Part shown: in pieces, positions 61,401-64,000 of the stretch
How positions within the stretch are numbered: the first letter of the stretch is position 1
Layout of the letters: the number at the start of each line of letters is the position of its first letter
Assembly (NCBI GenBank): GCA_036365515.1
Contig: CM070874.1
Location: forward strand, 111,773,235 to 111,837,234
Source: Torymus aiolomorphi
Lineage: Eukaryota; Arthropoda; Insecta; Hymenoptera; Torymidae
DNA length: 64,000 nucleotides
Reading direction: 5' to 3'
The notes under the pieces: model-generated
What the model was told of the DNA's origin: nothing
Seen by the model: the letters and a program-made list of their open reading frames with translations, nothing else
Databases searched by the model: none
Translations under genes and position numbers: made by a program

Positions 61401-64000
61401 CAAGCTTCACAGAAAAACAAGGCGCAAGTAGAGAAGCCTCGGTTCAAACGTGGTGCTTGACTGGCAAAATGTTCATTGCCGGCAGATTAAATTGGAGCAC
61501 TTATGGGGGAAAGTGCCATGGCTACGTAGAATTGAACTAACATATTTGCTTAACTCTTATTTTTTTTTTATAATTTTCCGTCGATTATTCGCGCATGTCC
61601 ATCACTTTCAGAGGACACAAATGTATCAGACGTTGTGCATTACTTTGGAAATTAAATTATTCTTGATTTGTTGATGCGCTATATTTATATATATGTATGT
61701 TCCTATATTTTTATATAGACAATTAAAATTTCGTATCTGTTAGGAAAGTCATAGCACGCTATAATTAATTAGTTTAACTACATAATAAATATAATCATAT
61801 ATAAATTCATCATTAAAATAAACTAAATAATTATTATAAATTTAAAATAAGTATATTTACGAACCATAAATATATTTTATATACCCTGCAATGTAATTCA
61901 TAAATTTAATTTGTATTTTAAAATTAATAAAATATAATTAAGAGATTTTTAAAGTAACATTTTATTTGATTAGTAATTTTTTTTTTGCATTTTTGCATTG
62001 CTAATAAATATACAATCATTTATTTATTTTTTTTTACGGCCCTTGCTAAATGTCCCAGCAGATTGCAACTAAGCATATTTTTTTCTTGGTTTCATAATAA
62101 TTGAGTTTGGCGTTATAAGCCAAATCTTACGATTATAGCAATCCACAGGACAATTATCACAGCCTTTTTTACTTATAAAGTAATAAAAGCTACCGATGCT
62201 TACATAAAGCTTATTTATTTGATTTAAATACAAAAATCAAATTTTTTTTACCTTTGGTACAAAGGATTTTCATCTTGGATTTTCATTTAAAATGTTTCTA
62301 ATGTAATTATTATAAAGAGTACGACGAAGTACAGTAAAATTTAAAAATATAATGATAAAATATAATAGAGTTTTAAAATAACGGTGAACTTTGAATAACT
62401 TTTGAAAGAGATCTTTTCTTAAAAATAGCGCATAAACAAACGCAAAGAATAGTCTTTCCAAAGTAAATAATAACGCCGAACAAGGGGAGGATAAGGTCAA
62501 CGAACTCTCGACGTTATATCACACGCTTCTAATGAACACTGGATTTCGAATACAAAAGAAAGAGGAAAAAGAGGGAAAAGTGACAATAATACACCGTACA
62601 TGTCTATATCATCTTTTGTATCACTGAAACTTTGAAACCTTCGATATCCATAATCAATCTTTAGCTTCACGCTATTATATCCTGCGAGAAAGAATTATTG
62701 TCTTATTTAATTTTCAACTTTATCCTGGAGTTTGAAAACTTAATGTATGGTGAATGCTATTTTCTCGCTCTTTTTCTCGCTAAATGTTTCTAATTCTTAG
62801 ATTTCATTTTCATACCTTTCGAATTCTATCTTGCGTTATATGCAACGAGTGTGATTTCAGTCCAAAAGTCTTATCACAAAATAATTCACGCATGCTCGCG
62901 TACGTATTTTACCTTTGTGATTAACTTTTTTGTTTATATATTCTAAAAGTGTCTTGATTCGCGTTCTCACGAATCTCACGTACGATTTATCATTAACAAC
63001 AACACTCCTACAAGGATGAATTAAAAAAAGTCGTTTTCTTTATATAAAAATATTTCTCTTTTCACGTGTCTCCAGTTTTTGAACTTATGAACTGAAATCA
63101 CACTCCTTAATTAATTATAATATCAAATATCATATTTTATATATATTCAAAAAAATAATAAAATATCACTTAACGTTTACACTTCGCCTGACCTGTTTAT
63201 AATCACTGACCTTCTTTTTAATGATATTGCCAATAAACGTCATTTTACTCAACCTTAGATTACAAAATGTCCTACGTCGATATTACATATTATGATTATC
63301 ATTATCATTTACCACTTGTCACAGTTATTACACTCATTACTGACTTGTCCTTTTTTCTTATTGAAAAATTTTATTACTTTCTGTCTTTTAGTTCTAACGT
63401 TCGCCGAGTTGAGTTTTGTCGCAAAGTTCTTATTTTTATTCCTTTTATCACTATTTTGATATTTAATACAGACATTATTGAGCGTTTGCGTCAAGATCGC
63501 AGTTTTTTTATTCGGCACAAGCACTCGAAAAATATTAGGTCATTGAGTCGATACATAAATGACTGGATTTATAAGGTCTGTCACTCAAAAAACTGGTGAA
63601 TTGTTTTATAAAGCACGTGTACAGATTAGCAGGAGTGAAAATCCATTTGAAATTTTATCAAGCGTATACACTGTAGTAAAATTTTTTATGTAAAATAAAT
63701 ATACAAATATTTTTGGGGTTTAAAAATTTCAAAATCGATAATAAATTTTTAATATTTCAAGGACCAAGGTAACTCATATAGGAGTAATCCGAAAACTGGT
63801 ATATTGCATGGAACACGAACATTTTTTATATTGACAAACTTTTCACAGAAAAAAGGTCGATTTTTTTAGCAAAAATGCCGGTTCTCAAAAGATTAATGAA
63901 GATTAAACGTATAGTAAGATGATTTATTCCGAAAAATTCTGATCAGAAAGTTAATAAAAGAACTATTTAATTCATTACTGTTAAAAATTCTAAAATAAAA
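55470..64000. other. AT-rich noncoding DNA, no gene recognised
   Basis: CpG-rich islands occur near 55780-56180 and 58370-58680; the rest is AT-rich. A short AC run lies at 55860-55882. The open frames (such as 58367-58630, 61283-61540 and 63267-63599) show no recognisable domain, biased codon use or splice-site support. No RNA gene was identified. Confidence 0.5.

Noticed and set aside
63267..63599. 110-codon + strand frame near the window end
   Set aside because: AT-rich, no recognisable domain; the frame on the other strand is also partly open. Not supported as a gene.

Overview
The window looks like one stretch of an insect nuclear genome, probably a hymenopteran and possibly a parasitoid wasp. 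This placement is an inference from gene structure, AT-rich DNA mixed with undepleted CpG-rich islands, many dinucleotide microsatellites, and insect-type transposons. Genes are sparse. The only host protein-coding gene I can support is the 3' end of an RGK-family (Rad/Gem/Kir) small GTPase on the + strand: two exons at 21078-21270 and 22495-22820, joined by a canonical GT-AG intron. The N-terminal exons (P-loop and switch regions) are not visible upstream and probably lie outside the window or in an exon I could not recognise.

Region by region: 1-21 kb is noncoding (intron or upstream DNA) with microsatellites and several hairpin-type DNA elements: 1329-2348 with a second hairpin nested at 1649-2059, 5479-7588 with a cysteine-rich ORF remnant, 8858-9636, 14537-15217, and a small MITE at 17782-18042. 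21-22.8 kb holds the RGK exons. 22.8-36.3 kb has no ORF I trust and may be a long 3' UTR or intergenic DNA; it holds an AT-rich minisatellite split by a MITE (22951-23186), another hairpin element (33481-33735) and purine-rich DNA. 38.4-38.8 kb is a regular 29-bp-period array.

40.0-53.25 kb is a nest of mobile DNA. A Ty3/gypsy-type LTR retrotransposon lies on the minus strand (right LTR 51904-53249, primer-binding site, broken gag, protease, integrase, polypurine tract and a 157-bp remnant of the left LTR at 41002-41158). Its reverse transcriptase and RNase H are deleted. A 4473-bp mariner-type element (46643-51115) sits in the gag gene between the two zinc knuckles. That element is a giant palindrome: two divergent, nearly identical DD41D-type transposase genes in roughly 2-kb inverted arms, with one TIR pair at the outside. 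A second, related retrotransposon fragment abuts on the left. The region between integrase and left LTR holds a small unidentified proline-rich ORF behind a plausible 79-bp intron.

53.25-64 kb is AT-rich and gene-poor. It contains a 682-bp solo LTR with a 4-bp target duplication (54788-55469) and one TATA-like motif. The main theme of the window is the density of fold-back DNA elements flanked by TA, of at least five apparently unrelated terminal sequences.
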